64,000 bases of DNA from Methylobacterium gnaphalii (GTDB taxonomy: Bacteria; Pseudomonadota; Alphaproteobacteria; Rhizobiales; Beijerinckiaceae). Of this stretch, positions 27,249-38,501 are shown piece after piece; within the stretch, counting starts at the first letter, position 1, and the number at the start of each line of letters is the position of its first letter. Where the stretch lies: positions 62,001 through 126,000 of the forward strand of contig NZ_BJZV01000008.1 of NCBI RefSeq assembly GCF_007992215.1, in the 5' to 3' direction. The notes beneath the pieces are model-generated. The model was not told the DNA's origin. It ran no database searches and worked only from the letters and a program-made list of their open reading frames with translations. The position numbers and the translations under genes are program-made.

Positions 27249-28961
27249 ATGGCCGACCCAGTGGCCGGGGACCGTATCCGTGCGCGCCCATGGCTGGCGG
27301 CCTATCCGCCCGCGGTGCCGGCCGAGATCGATGTCGAACGGCTCGGTACTCTGGTCGATCTCATCGATCGCAGCACTAGGGCCTACGCGGAGCGGCCCGC
27401 GCTGATCAGCTTCGGCAATAGCGTCAGCTACCGCGAGCTCGGCGCTTTCGCGGCAAGCGTCTCGGCGTGGCTCGGGTCGCAGGGATTGGCCAAAGGCGAC
27501 CGCGTCGCGCTGATGATGCCCAACGTCGCGGCCTATCCGGCTGCCCTGATCGGTGTGCTCACCGCCGGCTGCACGGCCGTCAACGTCAACCCGCTCTACA
27601 CGCCGCGTGAGCTGATCGGGCAGCTCGAGGATTCGGGCGCGCGGGTGCTGTTCGTGCTGGAAAACTTCGCGCACACCGTCGCCGAGGCGCTGCCGATGCT
27701 GCCGCGGCTGGAGCGCGTGGTTCTCGTCGGCCCAGGCGACTGCCTTGGGCTCAAGGGCAAGGTGATCGACTTCGCCTCACGCTACGTGAAACGCGCGGTG
27801 CCCGTCTTCGAACTTCCGCCGAAGATCACAACGCGGTTCAATGCGGTGCTGCGCGCCGGTCGCAAGCTGCCGCCGCACCGGGTCGCGGTGTCGCCGAATG
27901 ATCTCGCGTTTCTGCAATATACCGGCGGCACGACCGGCGTCGCGAAGGCGGCAATGCTCACCCACCGCAACATCGTGGCCAATGTCGAGCAGAGCCGGCT
28001 GTGGTTCCAAGTTTCGGGTGATGACGGCCAGAGCCGCACCATGGTCACAGCGCTGCCGCTCTACCACATCTTCGCGCTGACGGCCTGTTTCTTCTTCTTT
28101 CTCGACATAGGCGGGTGCTGTCTGCTCATCGCCAACCCGCGCGACGTCGACGGCTTCGTGAAGACTCTGGCCACGAGCAAATTCACGCATCTGTCGGGCG
28201 TGAACACCCTGTTCAACCTGCTGCTCAACCACCCGAAGCTGCACACGGTCGATTTCTCCGGTTCCGACGGCTACCACATCGCGGGCGGCATGGCGGTTCA
28301 GGCGGCAGTCGCCGCGAAATGGAAGGCGGCCACAGGCAAAGCCCTGATCGAGGGTTATGGCCTGTCGGAGACGTCGCCGGTCGTCTCAATCAATCCCGTC
28401 GACCTGCAGGAATGGTCCGGCACGATCGGCTACCCGGTCCCGTCGACCGAGGTCGTCATCCGCAGCGCCGAGGGGAAGGACCTGCCTTACGGCGAACCGG
28501 GCGAACTCTGCGTGCGCGGCCCGCAGGTGATGGCGGGCTACTGGAATCGTCCGGAAGAGACCCGCAACGCGATGACGCCGGACGGGTTCTTCCGCACCGG
28601 CGACGTCGCCACGATGTCAGAGACGGGCCTCATCCGCATCGTCGACCGGATGAAGGACATGATCCTCGTCTCGGGCTTCAACGTCTATCCGAATGAGGTC
28701 GAGGATGTGCTCGCCAAGCACCCGGCCGTGCTCGAATGCGCGGTGGTTGGCGAGCGCGCCGAGGAAGGCGAGATCGTTGTCGCGCATGTGGTCACCAAGG
28801 GCGAGGGCATCGCGGCCGACGCCTTGAAGGCGCATGCCCGCGAGCAACTCACCGGCTACAAGGTCCCCCGCCGCATCGTGTTTCACGACAGCCTGCCGAA
28901 GACCAATGTCGGCAAAGTGCTGCGCCGGGCGCTACGCGATCACAGCGACGCCTGCGGGTAG
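27249..28961 (+). CDS. fadD: Long-chain fatty-acid CoA ligase
   Basis: This 570-residue acyl-adenylate-forming enzyme activates fatty acids to acyl-CoA with ATP. AMP-binding motif A10-like YTGGTTGVAKAAMLTH is near residue 224. GYGLSETSP, the FRTGDVATM hinge region, KDMILVSGFNVYPNEVEDV and the catalytic C-terminal lysine in PKTNVGKVLRRALRD are all present. No other beta-oxidation gene is adjacent. Confidence 0.92.
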   Translation: MADPVAGDRIRARPWLAAYPPAVPAEIDVERLGTLVDLIDRSTRAYAERPALISFGNSVSYRELGAFAASVSAWLGSQGLAKGDRVALMMPNVAAYPAALIGVLTAGCTAVNVNPLYTPRELIGQLEDSGARVLFVLENFAHTVAEALPMLPRLERVVLVGPGDCLGLKGKVIDFASRYVKRAVPVFELPPKITTRFNAVLRAGRKLPPHRVAVSPNDLAFLQYTGGTTGVAKAAMLTHRNIVANVEQSRLWFQVSGDDGQSRTMVTALPLYHIFALTACFFFFLDIGGCCLLIANPRDVDGFVKTLATSKFTHLSGVNTLFNLLLNHPKLHTVDFSGSDGYHIAGGMAVQAAVAAKWKAATGKALIEGYGLSETSPVVSINPVDLQEWSGTIGYPVPSTEVVIRSAEGKDLPYGEPGELCVRGPQVMAGYWNRPEETRNAMTPDGFFRTGDVATMSETGLIRIVDRMKDMILVSGFNVYPNEVEDVLAKHPAVLECAVVGERAEEGEIVVAHVVTKGEGIAADALKAHAREQLTGYKVPRRIVFHDSLPKTNVGKVLRRALRDHSDACG

Positions 28962-28967
28962 GGGTCG

Positions 28968-29234
28968 CTACTGCGGGCAGCCGTAGGACTGCTCGTAGGC
29001 CTTGAGCTCGGCGACCTGCGCGCGCTGGCGAGCGGACAGCGGCACATCCTCGACGGCGTCGTAGGTGCAGCCAGCATTACCAAAGGCGCGGATCGCGCGC
29101 GGTGTCCGGAAGCAGTAGCCCTGCTGCTTGTAAATTGCGTTGCGCTGGTACCAGGCGTCCTCGCAGCCGCCGGCTCGGGCCTCGAATACCCCCGCCGATA
29201 GCGCCAGCACACCGACCGTCGCTAGATATCGCAT
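28968..29234 (-). CDS. Small exported YARHG-domain protein
   Basis: This 88-residue protein has a signal peptide (MRYLATVGVLALSAG, cleavage near ARA). A YARHG-like motif with aromatic and cysteine pattern WYQRNAIYKQQGYCFRT then AFGNAGC follows, and a C-terminal Cys near the end. YARHG is a short exported domain often annotated as hypothetical. The start 29234 was chosen to give the signal peptide. It is convergent with fadD, 6 bases apart. Confidence 0.75.
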   Translation of the reverse strand: MRYLATVGVLALSAGVFEARAGGCEDAWYQRNAIYKQQGYCFRTPRAIRAFGNAGCTYDAVEDVPLSARQRAQVAELKAYEQSYGCPQ

Positions 29235-29301
29235 GAAGATCCTCCCAGAATGGGGATCTTTCGACCATGTCCTGGGCGACCTGTCGAGCGAGCGCGGCCC
29301 T

Positions 29302-30213
29302 TTAGAATGCCCAGCGCTGGGCCTTGTTGACGAGGAAATCGCGGAACGCCTGGACACGGGCGACGGAGCGCATCTCCTCCGCATAGACGAGATAGCTCTC
29401 CATGCTGGGCATCTCGCTCTCGCGCAGGATCTGGACGAGGCTCTGGTTCCCGTCGATGGCGTAGTCCGGCAGGATGCCGATGCCGGCGCCTGCGCGCATG
29501 GCCTCGTGCAGCGCCGCGACGTTGTTGACCGTGAAGCTGATCGGCCGCCGTTCGCGGCCCTCGCGCCCGATGCTGGCAAGATAGTGGGTCGCGAGCAGGT
29601 AGGACGGCTCGTTACCCCCGAACGAGACCAGGCGATGGTCGTCGAGTTCGTCGAGCGTCTTCGGCTCGCCGAAGCGCTTGATGTAATCCTCGCTGGCGAA
29701 GGCGTGATAATGTACCGTGAATAGCCGCCGCTGGATCAGGTCCGGCTGGGCGGGTCGGCGCATCCGGATGGCGATGTCGGCCTCGCGCATGGCGAGATCG
29801 AGTTCCTCATTGGTGAGGATCAGCTCGATGCGCACCTCCGGATAGAGATCGAGAAATTCGGAGACGCGCTGAGCGAGCCACGAGGTGCCAAGCCCGACCG
29901 TGGTGGTGACGCGCAGATCGCCCGAGGGCCGCTCGCTGGTCTCGACGAGACGAGCCTGTGTATTCTCCAGCCTCAGCTTCATGTCCCGCGCAGCGCGGAA
30001 CAGGAGGTCGCCCTGCTCAGTCAGGATCAGGCCGCGCGCATGCCGGTGGAACAGCGGCGCCTTCAACTCACGTTCCAGCGCGCTGATCTGCCGGCTGACC
30101 GCTGACTGGCTCAAGCCGATGTCATCGCCTGCGCGCGTGAAGCTTCCAGCCTCCGCGACGTTGAGAAATATCCGGATCTTGTCCCAGTCCAAGGCCGTGC
30201 CTCCCGTACGCAT
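29302..30213 (-). CDS. LysR-family transcriptional regulator
   Basis: This 303-residue protein has an N-terminal winged helix-turn-helix (KIRIFLNVAEAGSFTRA to SQSAVSRQISALERELK, residues about 11-50) and a C-terminal periplasmic-binding-like effector domain. Family similarity is closest to GcvA/DsdC-like LysRs. The only divergent target would be beyond trxB, since trxB is on the same strand upstream, so its regulon is not readable from context. A perfect 16-base palindrome lies 156 bases upstream. Confidence 0.93.
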   Translation of the reverse strand: MRTGGTALDWDKIRIFLNVAEAGSFTRAGDDIGLSQSAVSRQISALERELKAPLFHRHARGLILTEQGDLLFRAARDMKLRLENTQARLVETSERPSGDLRVTTTVGLGTSWLAQRVSEFLDLYPEVRIELILTNEELDLAMREADIAIRMRRPAQPDLIQRRLFTVHYHAFASEDYIKRFGEPKTLDELDDHRLVSFGGNEPSYLLATHYLASIGREGRERRPISFTVNNVAALHEAMRAGAGIGILPDYAIDGNQSLVQILRESEMPSMESYLVYAEEMRSVARVQAFRDFLVNKAQRWAF

Positions 30214-30368
30214 ACCGGGGCACGCCCCGTTCGGCTTCTGCCGAGCAGACCATCACCCCCGGGCGTCGTCCGGCCAGCCCCCAAATCCCTCGCGACAGGA
30301 TCGTACCGGGAAGCCCCGTCACGCCTTCGCCGGACGGAATTTCACGCTGCCGGCGTCTACCGTCGTCC

Positions 30369-30384
30369 AACAGCTTAAGCTGTT
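30369..30384. promoter_or_regulatory. Perfect 16-base palindrome upstream of the LysR gene
   Basis: AACAGCTT followed directly by AAGCTGTT. It lies in the 239-base gap between the trxB stop and the LysR start, with a TTGACA on the minus strand at 30417-30422. It may be an operator, possibly for the LysR itself; that is inference. Confidence 0.4.
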
Positions 30385-30452
30385 AGACTTGCGAATTGGT
30401 TGCGAATGTCACGGTGTCAACATCTTAGCTGACGATGACCTGCAACCGAGGA

Positions 30453-31430
30453 TTATTCGGCCGCTGCCTGGGTTGGATTCTCGCCGATTTCGAGGTTCGC
30501 CAGGAACTTCTCGGCCTCGAGTGCGGCCATGCAGCCCATGCCCGCCGCCGTCACTGCCTGACGGTAGACGTCGTCGGTAACGTCGCCAGCCGCGAAGACG
30601 CCGGGGATCTCAGTCTCGGTCGTGCCGGGCTTCACTGTGAGATAGCCGCCATGGCGTGTCGGTAGCTGTCCCACGAATATCGCGGTGGCGGGCTGGTGGC
30701 CAATGGCGACGAAGACGCCCTCGGTGGCGTGCTCCTTGACCGCTCCGGTGCGGACGTCCTTGAGGCGCAGATGTGTCACGGACGGTGCCGGCTCGGTCTT
30801 GCCGCAGATCTCTTCGACGGTGTGGTGCCAGATCACCTCGACGTTCGGATGCTTGAACAGGCGCTCCTGCAGGATGCGCTCCGCCCGGAACTCGCCGCGG
30901 CGGTGGACGACGGTGACCTTGCTCGCGAGATTGGCGAGGTAGAGCGCTTCCTCGACCGCGGTATTGCCGCCGCCGATCACCGTGACCTCCTTGCCGCGAA
31001 AGAAGAAGCCGTCGCAGGTTGCGCAGGCCGAAACGCCGAAGCCCTGAAACTTCGCCTCGGAAGGGAGACCGAGCCACTTGGCCTGGGCGCCGGTGGCGAT
31101 GATGAGCGCGTCACAGGAGTAGGTCTCGCCGGAATCGGCGGTAAGCCGGAACGGTCGCGTCTTGAGATCGACCTCGGTGATGTACTCGGACACGATCTTG
31201 GTGCCGACATGCTCTGCCTGGAGGCGCATCTGCTCCATGAGCCAAGGGCCCTGGATGGCGTCGGCGAAGCCGGGGTAGTTCTCCACATCGGTCGTAATCA
31301 TGAGCTGCCCGCCGGGCTGGAAGCCGGAGATCAGCAGCGGCTCGACCAGCGCCCGCGCGGCGTAGATCGCCGCGGTGTAGCCGGCCGGCCCGGAGCCGAT
31401 GATCACGAGCTTCGCGTGTGTATGGGCCAT
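30453..31430 (-). CDS. trxB: Thioredoxin-disulfide reductase
   Basis: This 325-residue flavoprotein reduces thioredoxin with NADPH. The FAD motif VIIGSGPAGYTAAIYAAR is near residue 9, the redox-active CATC in ACATCDGFFF is near residue 140, the NADPH motif is VIGGGNTAVEEALYL, and the C-terminal flavin motif is FAAGDVTDD. The start MAHTHAKLV (31430) is seven residues after an alternative ATG. LysR-trxB adjacency recurs in related alphaproteobacteria, from general knowledge. Confidence 0.96.
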   Translation of the reverse strand: MAHTHAKLVIIGSGPAGYTAAIYAARALVEPLLISGFQPGGQLMITTDVENYPGFADAIQGPWLMEQMRLQAEHVGTKIVSEYITEVDLKTRPFRLTADSGETYSCDALIIATGAQAKWLGLPSEAKFQGFGVSACATCDGFFFRGKEVTVIGGGNTAVEEALYLANLASKVTVVHRRGEFRAERILQERLFKHPNVEVIWHHTVEEICGKTEPAPSVTHLRLKDVRTGAVKEHATEGVFVAIGHQPATAIFVGQLPTRHGGYLTVKPGTTETEIPGVFAAGDVTDDVYRQAVTAAGMGCMAALEAEKFLANLEIGENPTQAAAE

Positions 31431-31486
31431 CTCATCCGTCTCCTGATCCACGTCTCCGGTCCGAAACCGTCAGCGCGTGAAAGGGC

Positions 31487-32524
31487 TTAAACTGGGTCTC
31501 GCGTGCCGTCGCCCGGCGTTGCGAGGCGCCGTTGATGCTCGACGAACGCTCGTGCCATCGTCTCGGCGATGTCAGGCGTGGCATCGATCGGGTCGTATTG
31601 CAGGGATTCCAGCCGTCCAACGAATGTCTTCAGGGCGCCGGCCATGGCAAGCCCCGCGAACATCCGCCTGTGCCGGATGTATGTCTTCGGCAGATCGAAC
31701 AGAAGAAGCGGAACGCCAGTGCTCGCCGCCTCGCCGACCATGTTAGCGGAATCCGAGGTAACGACGACCTGATCGGCAAGCGCCAGCATCGCGACGTAGG
31801 GATTGGTGCCGCTGCCGTCCCAATAGAAGCCGCCCTTGTCCACGACGAGCGCCTCCAGCGCCGCCCGAAGCGCGTCCGGCGTGCGGCGCGACACGGTCAA
31901 CATCAATGACGCGCCACCATCGGCGAGGGTCGAGAGGTGCTTCACCAGCCGTTTCATGTCGGCCGGGCGGTAGCTCAGATGGCGGCTGTTGCCTCCCACC
32001 AGGACAGCAACCCTCGGCCAGGGGAGGACAGCCAGACGCGGATCGGGCGCGGCACGTGCCGCCTGCAGCCGCTCGCGCGAGACCTGATGTGGCGCCGTGA
32101 GCGTTGTGAACACGTTCGGCCCGCGCAGGTCGTCGAAATCCGGAACCCAGATGAAGTCGGCGGCCTTGTGGCCGGTACGCGGGTCCTTGAGGAAGGCCGA
32201 GAAGGTTCGGTTGCGCGAGGCTTTCCGGACGGCACGCATGTATGGAACGGCGCGCCGGCCGGACGCGATCACGATGTCCGGCAGAGGACCAGCCAACGTC
32301 CCGCCCTCGCGTCCCGGCGCATCGCGGGGGTCGAGTGGTCCCCAAGGCGCCGTCCAGTTGAACGGCCTACGGGGGATGCGGCGCAGCTCGAAAGGAAGCT
32401 TCAGGTATTCGGCGATTCCGAGACACTGGTTTTCGTCGCCGGCCTTGCCGTCGGTGACGATCCAGGTCGAGTATCGCGACAAATCCGGGATCGACTCACT
32501 CACCAATACGCCTTCGACCGTCAT
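31487..32524 (-). CDS. Mitochondrial-fission ELM1-family protein
   Basis: This 345-residue protein matches the ELM1-like family shared between alphaproteobacteria and plant mitochondria. It has WIVTDGKAGDENQCLGIAE near the start, PDIVIASGRRAVPYMRA, VGGNSRHLSY, and VTSDSANMVGEAASTG near the C-terminus. The last resembles a GT-B fold nucleotide-sugar site. The bacterial function is unknown. The ATG at 32524 overlaps the stop of the upstream gene (ATGA), so translation is coupled. Confidence 0.88.
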   Translation of the reverse strand: MTVEGVLVSESIPDLSRYSTWIVTDGKAGDENQCLGIAEYLKLPFELRRIPRRPFNWTAPWGPLDPRDAPGREGGTLAGPLPDIVIASGRRAVPYMRAVRKASRNRTFSAFLKDPRTGHKAADFIWVPDFDDLRGPNVFTTLTAPHQVSRERLQAARAAPDPRLAVLPWPRVAVLVGGNSRHLSYRPADMKRLVKHLSTLADGGASLMLTVSRRTPDALRAALEALVVDKGGFYWDGSGTNPYVAMLALADQVVVTSDSANMVGEAASTGVPLLLFDLPKTYIRHRRMFAGLAMAGALKTFVGRLESLQYDPIDATPDIAETMARAFVEHQRRLATPGDGTRDPV

Positions 32525-33051
32525 TCGGCCGGCAACGTGCGCACGAGCCATTGGGCGTACTGCTCGGCGATGGCAGCGATGCGGCGGCGCTCGGAGGCTG
32601 GATCGTACCAGGCTCCGCCCGAGCTTGCGGGAAGAACGGCGAGTTGCGGATGGCGCGCGAGCACCTGCCCGTTCGCGCCGACGAGCAGCGCCTCGCCGTC
32701 GAGATAATCGTTCGATCCGCCACCTCCACCACGGCCGCCGCGTCCACTGTTTCCGCTGCCGGCATAGGCATTCAGCGACAGGCTGCGCACGACGACGACG
32801 AGGCTCGGGCCGCGTCCGCCGATGCGGCCGGCGAAGGCTTGCCGCAGCGCGAGGGTGAGATCGGCACGCAGGGCTTCCGCCTGCGCTCCGCCACCCTCAG
32901 CCAGAAACGGCCGCACGTCGACCCGCACGGAGGCGAACCGGCCGAAACCGGACGCGGCCTGCGTCACGCTCGCTTGCGCGAGCATCAGGCAGAGCAGGGC
33001 GGCAGCCGCGATGCCGCCGACCGTACGCACGGCGATCGTGATCGGCCTCAC
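32521..33051 (-). CDS. Exported hypothetical protein with a glycine-rich loop
   Basis: The GTG at 33051, two bases after the greA stop, gives a 176-residue protein with a signal-like hydrophobic segment (VGGIAAAALLCLMLAQASV, cleavage after TQAA). The mature part begins as a beta/alpha domain and contains a Gly/Ser-rich loop (SGNSGRGGRGGGGGS) near residue 105. An ATG at 33099 gives a longer form that overlaps greA. I recognise no family with certainty. It is co-translated with the ELM1-like gene. Confidence 0.7.
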   Translation of the reverse strand: MRPITIAVRTVGGIAAAALLCLMLAQASVTQAASGFGRFASVRVDVRPFLAEGGGAQAEALRADLTLALRQAFAGRIGGRGPSLVVVVRSLSLNAYAGSGNSGRGGRGGGGGSNDYLDGEALLVGANGQVLARHPQLAVLPASSGGAWYDPASERRRIAAIAEQYAQWLVRTLPAE

Positions 33052-33052
33052 C

Positions 33053-33535
33053 TCAGCCGCCGTACTTGATCTCAAGCACTTCGTAGGACTTTCCGCCATT
33101 CGGCGTCGTGACCTCGACGGTGTCGCCGACGCCCTTGCCGATCAGCGCACGGGCGATCGGCGAGGAAATCGAGACCCGGCCGGCATGCACGTCGGCCTCG
33201 GGCTCACCGACGATCTGGTAGCTCTTCTCTTCCTCGGTGTCGTCGTCAACGAGCTTCACCGTGGCGCCAAACTTGATCCGGTCGCCCGAGAGCTTCGAGA
33301 CGTCGATGACCTCTGCACGGGCGATCATGCTCTCGAGTTCGAGCACGCGTCCCTCGTTGTGGGACTGCGCTTCCTTGGCAGCATGATACTCGGCGTTCTC
33401 GGAAAGATCGCCATGCGCGCGCGCCTCGGAGATCGCCGCGACGATACGAGGACGCTCCACCTGCTGGCGATGCTTCAGCTCCTCTTCCATAGCCGCGAAG
33501 CCACGCACCGTCACCGGAACCTTGTCTATCGCCAT
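33053..33535 (-). CDS. greA: Transcription elongation factor GreA
   Basis: This 160-residue factor rescues backtracked RNA polymerase. An N-terminal coiled coil (residues 10-75) contains [12 protein letters not shown], with the acidic tip residues; the C-terminal FKBP-like domain ends with [12 protein letters not shown]. The start MAIDKVPVT was chosen, with the upstream extension rejected. It lies downstream of carB on the same strand, separated by a stem-loop. Confidence 0.97.
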   Translation of the reverse strand: MAIDKVPVTVRGFAAMEEELKHRQQVERPRIVAAISEARAHGDLSENAEYHAAKEAQSHNEGRVLELESMIARAEVIDVSKLSGDRIKFGATVKLVDDDTEEEKSYQIVGEPEADVHAGRVSISSPIARALIGKGVGDTVEVTTPNGGKSYEVLEIKYGG

Positions 33536-33557
33536 CGTCTCACGCCGCAATTGAAGA

Positions 33558-33590
33558 GGCCCGGCCGGGAGCGGACGCTCCCTCCGGGCC
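33558..33590 (-). terminator. Stem-loop between carB and greA
   Basis: Nested arms GGCCCGG with GGGAGC and GCTCCC with CCGGGCC form a strong hairpin. On the minus strand it is followed by TCTTCAATT. It is 64 bases after the carB stop and 23 bases before the greA start, so it could be a terminator or an attenuator of read-through into greA. Confidence 0.6.
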
Positions 33591-33653
33591 AACTACGAGA
33601 TTATCCGGGCCGCCCCAGCGACCGGACCTTGAGGAACCTGCCGCCGTCGCGGC

Positions 33654-37127
<3,474 letters not shown>

Positions 37128-37316
37128 CTTTCGCCTTGGGTCGCGTGCATGTCTGCGGCCGCGCGCATTCGCCCCCGCGCGACGCCGAGGGGTCGGCGAA
37201 GTTCGAGGCCGGCTGACGCAGGAATGATCGTTAGGCCCCGCGTTTACACGCAGCCGCTCGGGTTTGAAAGGGCGTCCGACCGCCGAGCCGGGGACAGGCT
37301 CACAACCCATGTAGAA

Positions 37317-37410
37317 GTATAACTATTCAATTTAATAAGTATATCAGAATATTTGATGAATTGATCGAAGACATTTATTTGAGATGACCGACGGTAAGCG
37401 TCGGTCAATT
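37317..37410 (+). promoter_or_regulatory. AT-rich leader and 9-base inverted repeat upstream of pseudoazurin
   Basis: Positions 37317-37385 are strongly AT-rich against a GC-rich background, with TTGATG at 37353 and TATTTG 17 bases later as a weak sigma-70-like candidate. A perfect inverted repeat TGACCGACG/CGTCGGTCA (37385-37393 and 37399-37407, 5-base loop) sits 26 bases before the start codon and would lie in the mRNA leader or act as an operator. A consensus FNR box is not present. Confidence 0.4.
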
Positions 37411-37433
37411 TCAGAATTATTATGAGGAAAAGG

Positions 37434-37877
37434 ATGACGCCCTTCAGAACGCTTCTCGCGGTCTCACTGCTCGCAGCGACCTGCGTGTCGGCTCAGGCTG
37501 CCGAGTTCACGGTGAAGATGCTCAACAACGGCCCTGGCGGGATGATGGTCTTCGATCCGGCCTTCACAAAAGTCGCACCGGGCGACACGGTGAAGTTCCT
37601 GGCGACCGACAAGGGCCACAACGTCGAGACGATCAAGAACATGGCGCCGGAGGGCGTCGCCCCCGTCAAGGGCGCGCTCGGCAAGGATGAGACCATCACC
37701 TTCGAGAAGGAGGGCGTCTACGGCTTCAAGTGCGCGCCGCATTACATCATGGGCATGGTCGCCATGGTGGTCGTCGGCTCGAACCTCGAGAATCTCGAGA
37801 AGGCCAAGGGTCTGGAGCAGAACAAGATGGCCAAGCAGCGCTTCGAGCCGCTCTGGGTCAAGGCCGAGGCCAAGTAG
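37434..37877 (+). CDS. Pseudoazurin (type-1 copper protein)
   Basis: This 147-residue periplasmic blue-copper electron carrier has a signal peptide ending in SAQA. The four type-1 copper ligands are visible: His62 (KGHNVETI) and Cys100, His103 and Met108 in YGFKCAPHYIMGM. It could donate electrons to a nitrite reductase or other oxidase, none of which is nearby. ATG at 37434 has AGGAAAAGG before it; an ATG 12 bases earlier is possible. It lies between carB and carA. Confidence 0.95.
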   Translation: MTPFRTLLAVSLLAATCVSAQAAEFTVKMLNNGPGGMMVFDPAFTKVAPGDTVKFLATDKGHNVETIKNMAPEGVAPVKGALGKDETITFEKEGVYGFKCAPHYIMGMVAMVVVGSNLENLEKAKGLEQNKMAKQRFEPLWVKAEAK

Positions 37878-37904
37878 TCTTCAGCGGAATCCGGACAGCA
37901 AAAA

Positions 37905-37930
37905 GCCGGGCCGATCTATCGGCCCGGCTC
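37905..37930. terminator. Bidirectional terminator between convergent genes
   Basis: Perfect 12-base arms AGCCGGGCCGAT and ATCGGCCCGGCT with a 2-base loop. On the minus strand it is followed by TTTTT. It serves the minus-strand membrane protein at 37951 and also lies just after the pseudoazurin stop. Confidence 0.85.
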
Positions 37931-37950
37931 GATCCTACGAGCGCAGAGTC

Positions 37951-38328
37951 TCAGAACGCGGCGTGGAGTGCGGCCACGGCCCGGTCGATCGAAAGATAGA
38001 AGACGCCGAAGGCGACAGCCGCGGCGGCGGCGAATTCGTGCGCTTGGTTTGGCAATGTCTGGAAGCGGCGCATCGTCTCGCGGCCGAAATAGACCGAGAG
38101 CCAGGCGAGCGTCAGGACCGCCGGCATCACGAACAGATAGGAGAGCGTGCTCTCGACGCGGGTCGAGCTGGCCATCGGTTCGATCAGAGCGCGAATGTTG
38201 CGGACCCACGGCGTGTAGAACGCAGCGTAAGATGCGGTGAGCCACGCGAGGCCGACGGCGATGCCGAGATGCAACGTGAAGTGCCGATGCAACCGCGAGA
38301 AGTCGTCACGCGCGTCGTCGAGCGTCAT
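37951..38328 (-). CDS. Small membrane protein of unknown function
   Basis: This 125-residue protein has three hydrophobic segments (about residues 20-37, 62-82, 98-115). An N-terminal charged MTLDDARDDFSRLHRHF may face the cytoplasm. I recognise no family. It lies between pseudoazurin and carA and is convergent with pseudoazurin, sharing its terminator. Confidence 0.7.
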   Translation of the reverse strand: MTLDDARDDFSRLHRHFTLHLGIAVGLAWLTASYAAFYTPWVRNIRALIEPMASSTRVESTLSYLFVMPAVLTLAWLSVYFGRETMRRFQTLPNQAHEFAAAAAVAFGVFYLSIDRAVAALHAAF

Positions 38329-38501
38329 CCGGAAAATCCCATCGATCCGAAAGTCACCGGGAGCGATGCCACGAGGGTCCGCACGCCGGCTGCGATGAAG
38401 GTCGAGTGCCGTTCAAGCTGGGATTTTTTATGGCCGGACGGTGCCGAGACCATGCCCTTAAGCTACCCGCCGCATCGTGCGGCGGGCAGGTAACCGAAAG
38501 G

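Noticed and set aside
37345-37375. FNR/Anr-like site TTGATGAATTGATC before pseudoazurin
   Set aside because: The right half-site does not match ATCAA at the required spacing, so it is only AT-rich sequence.
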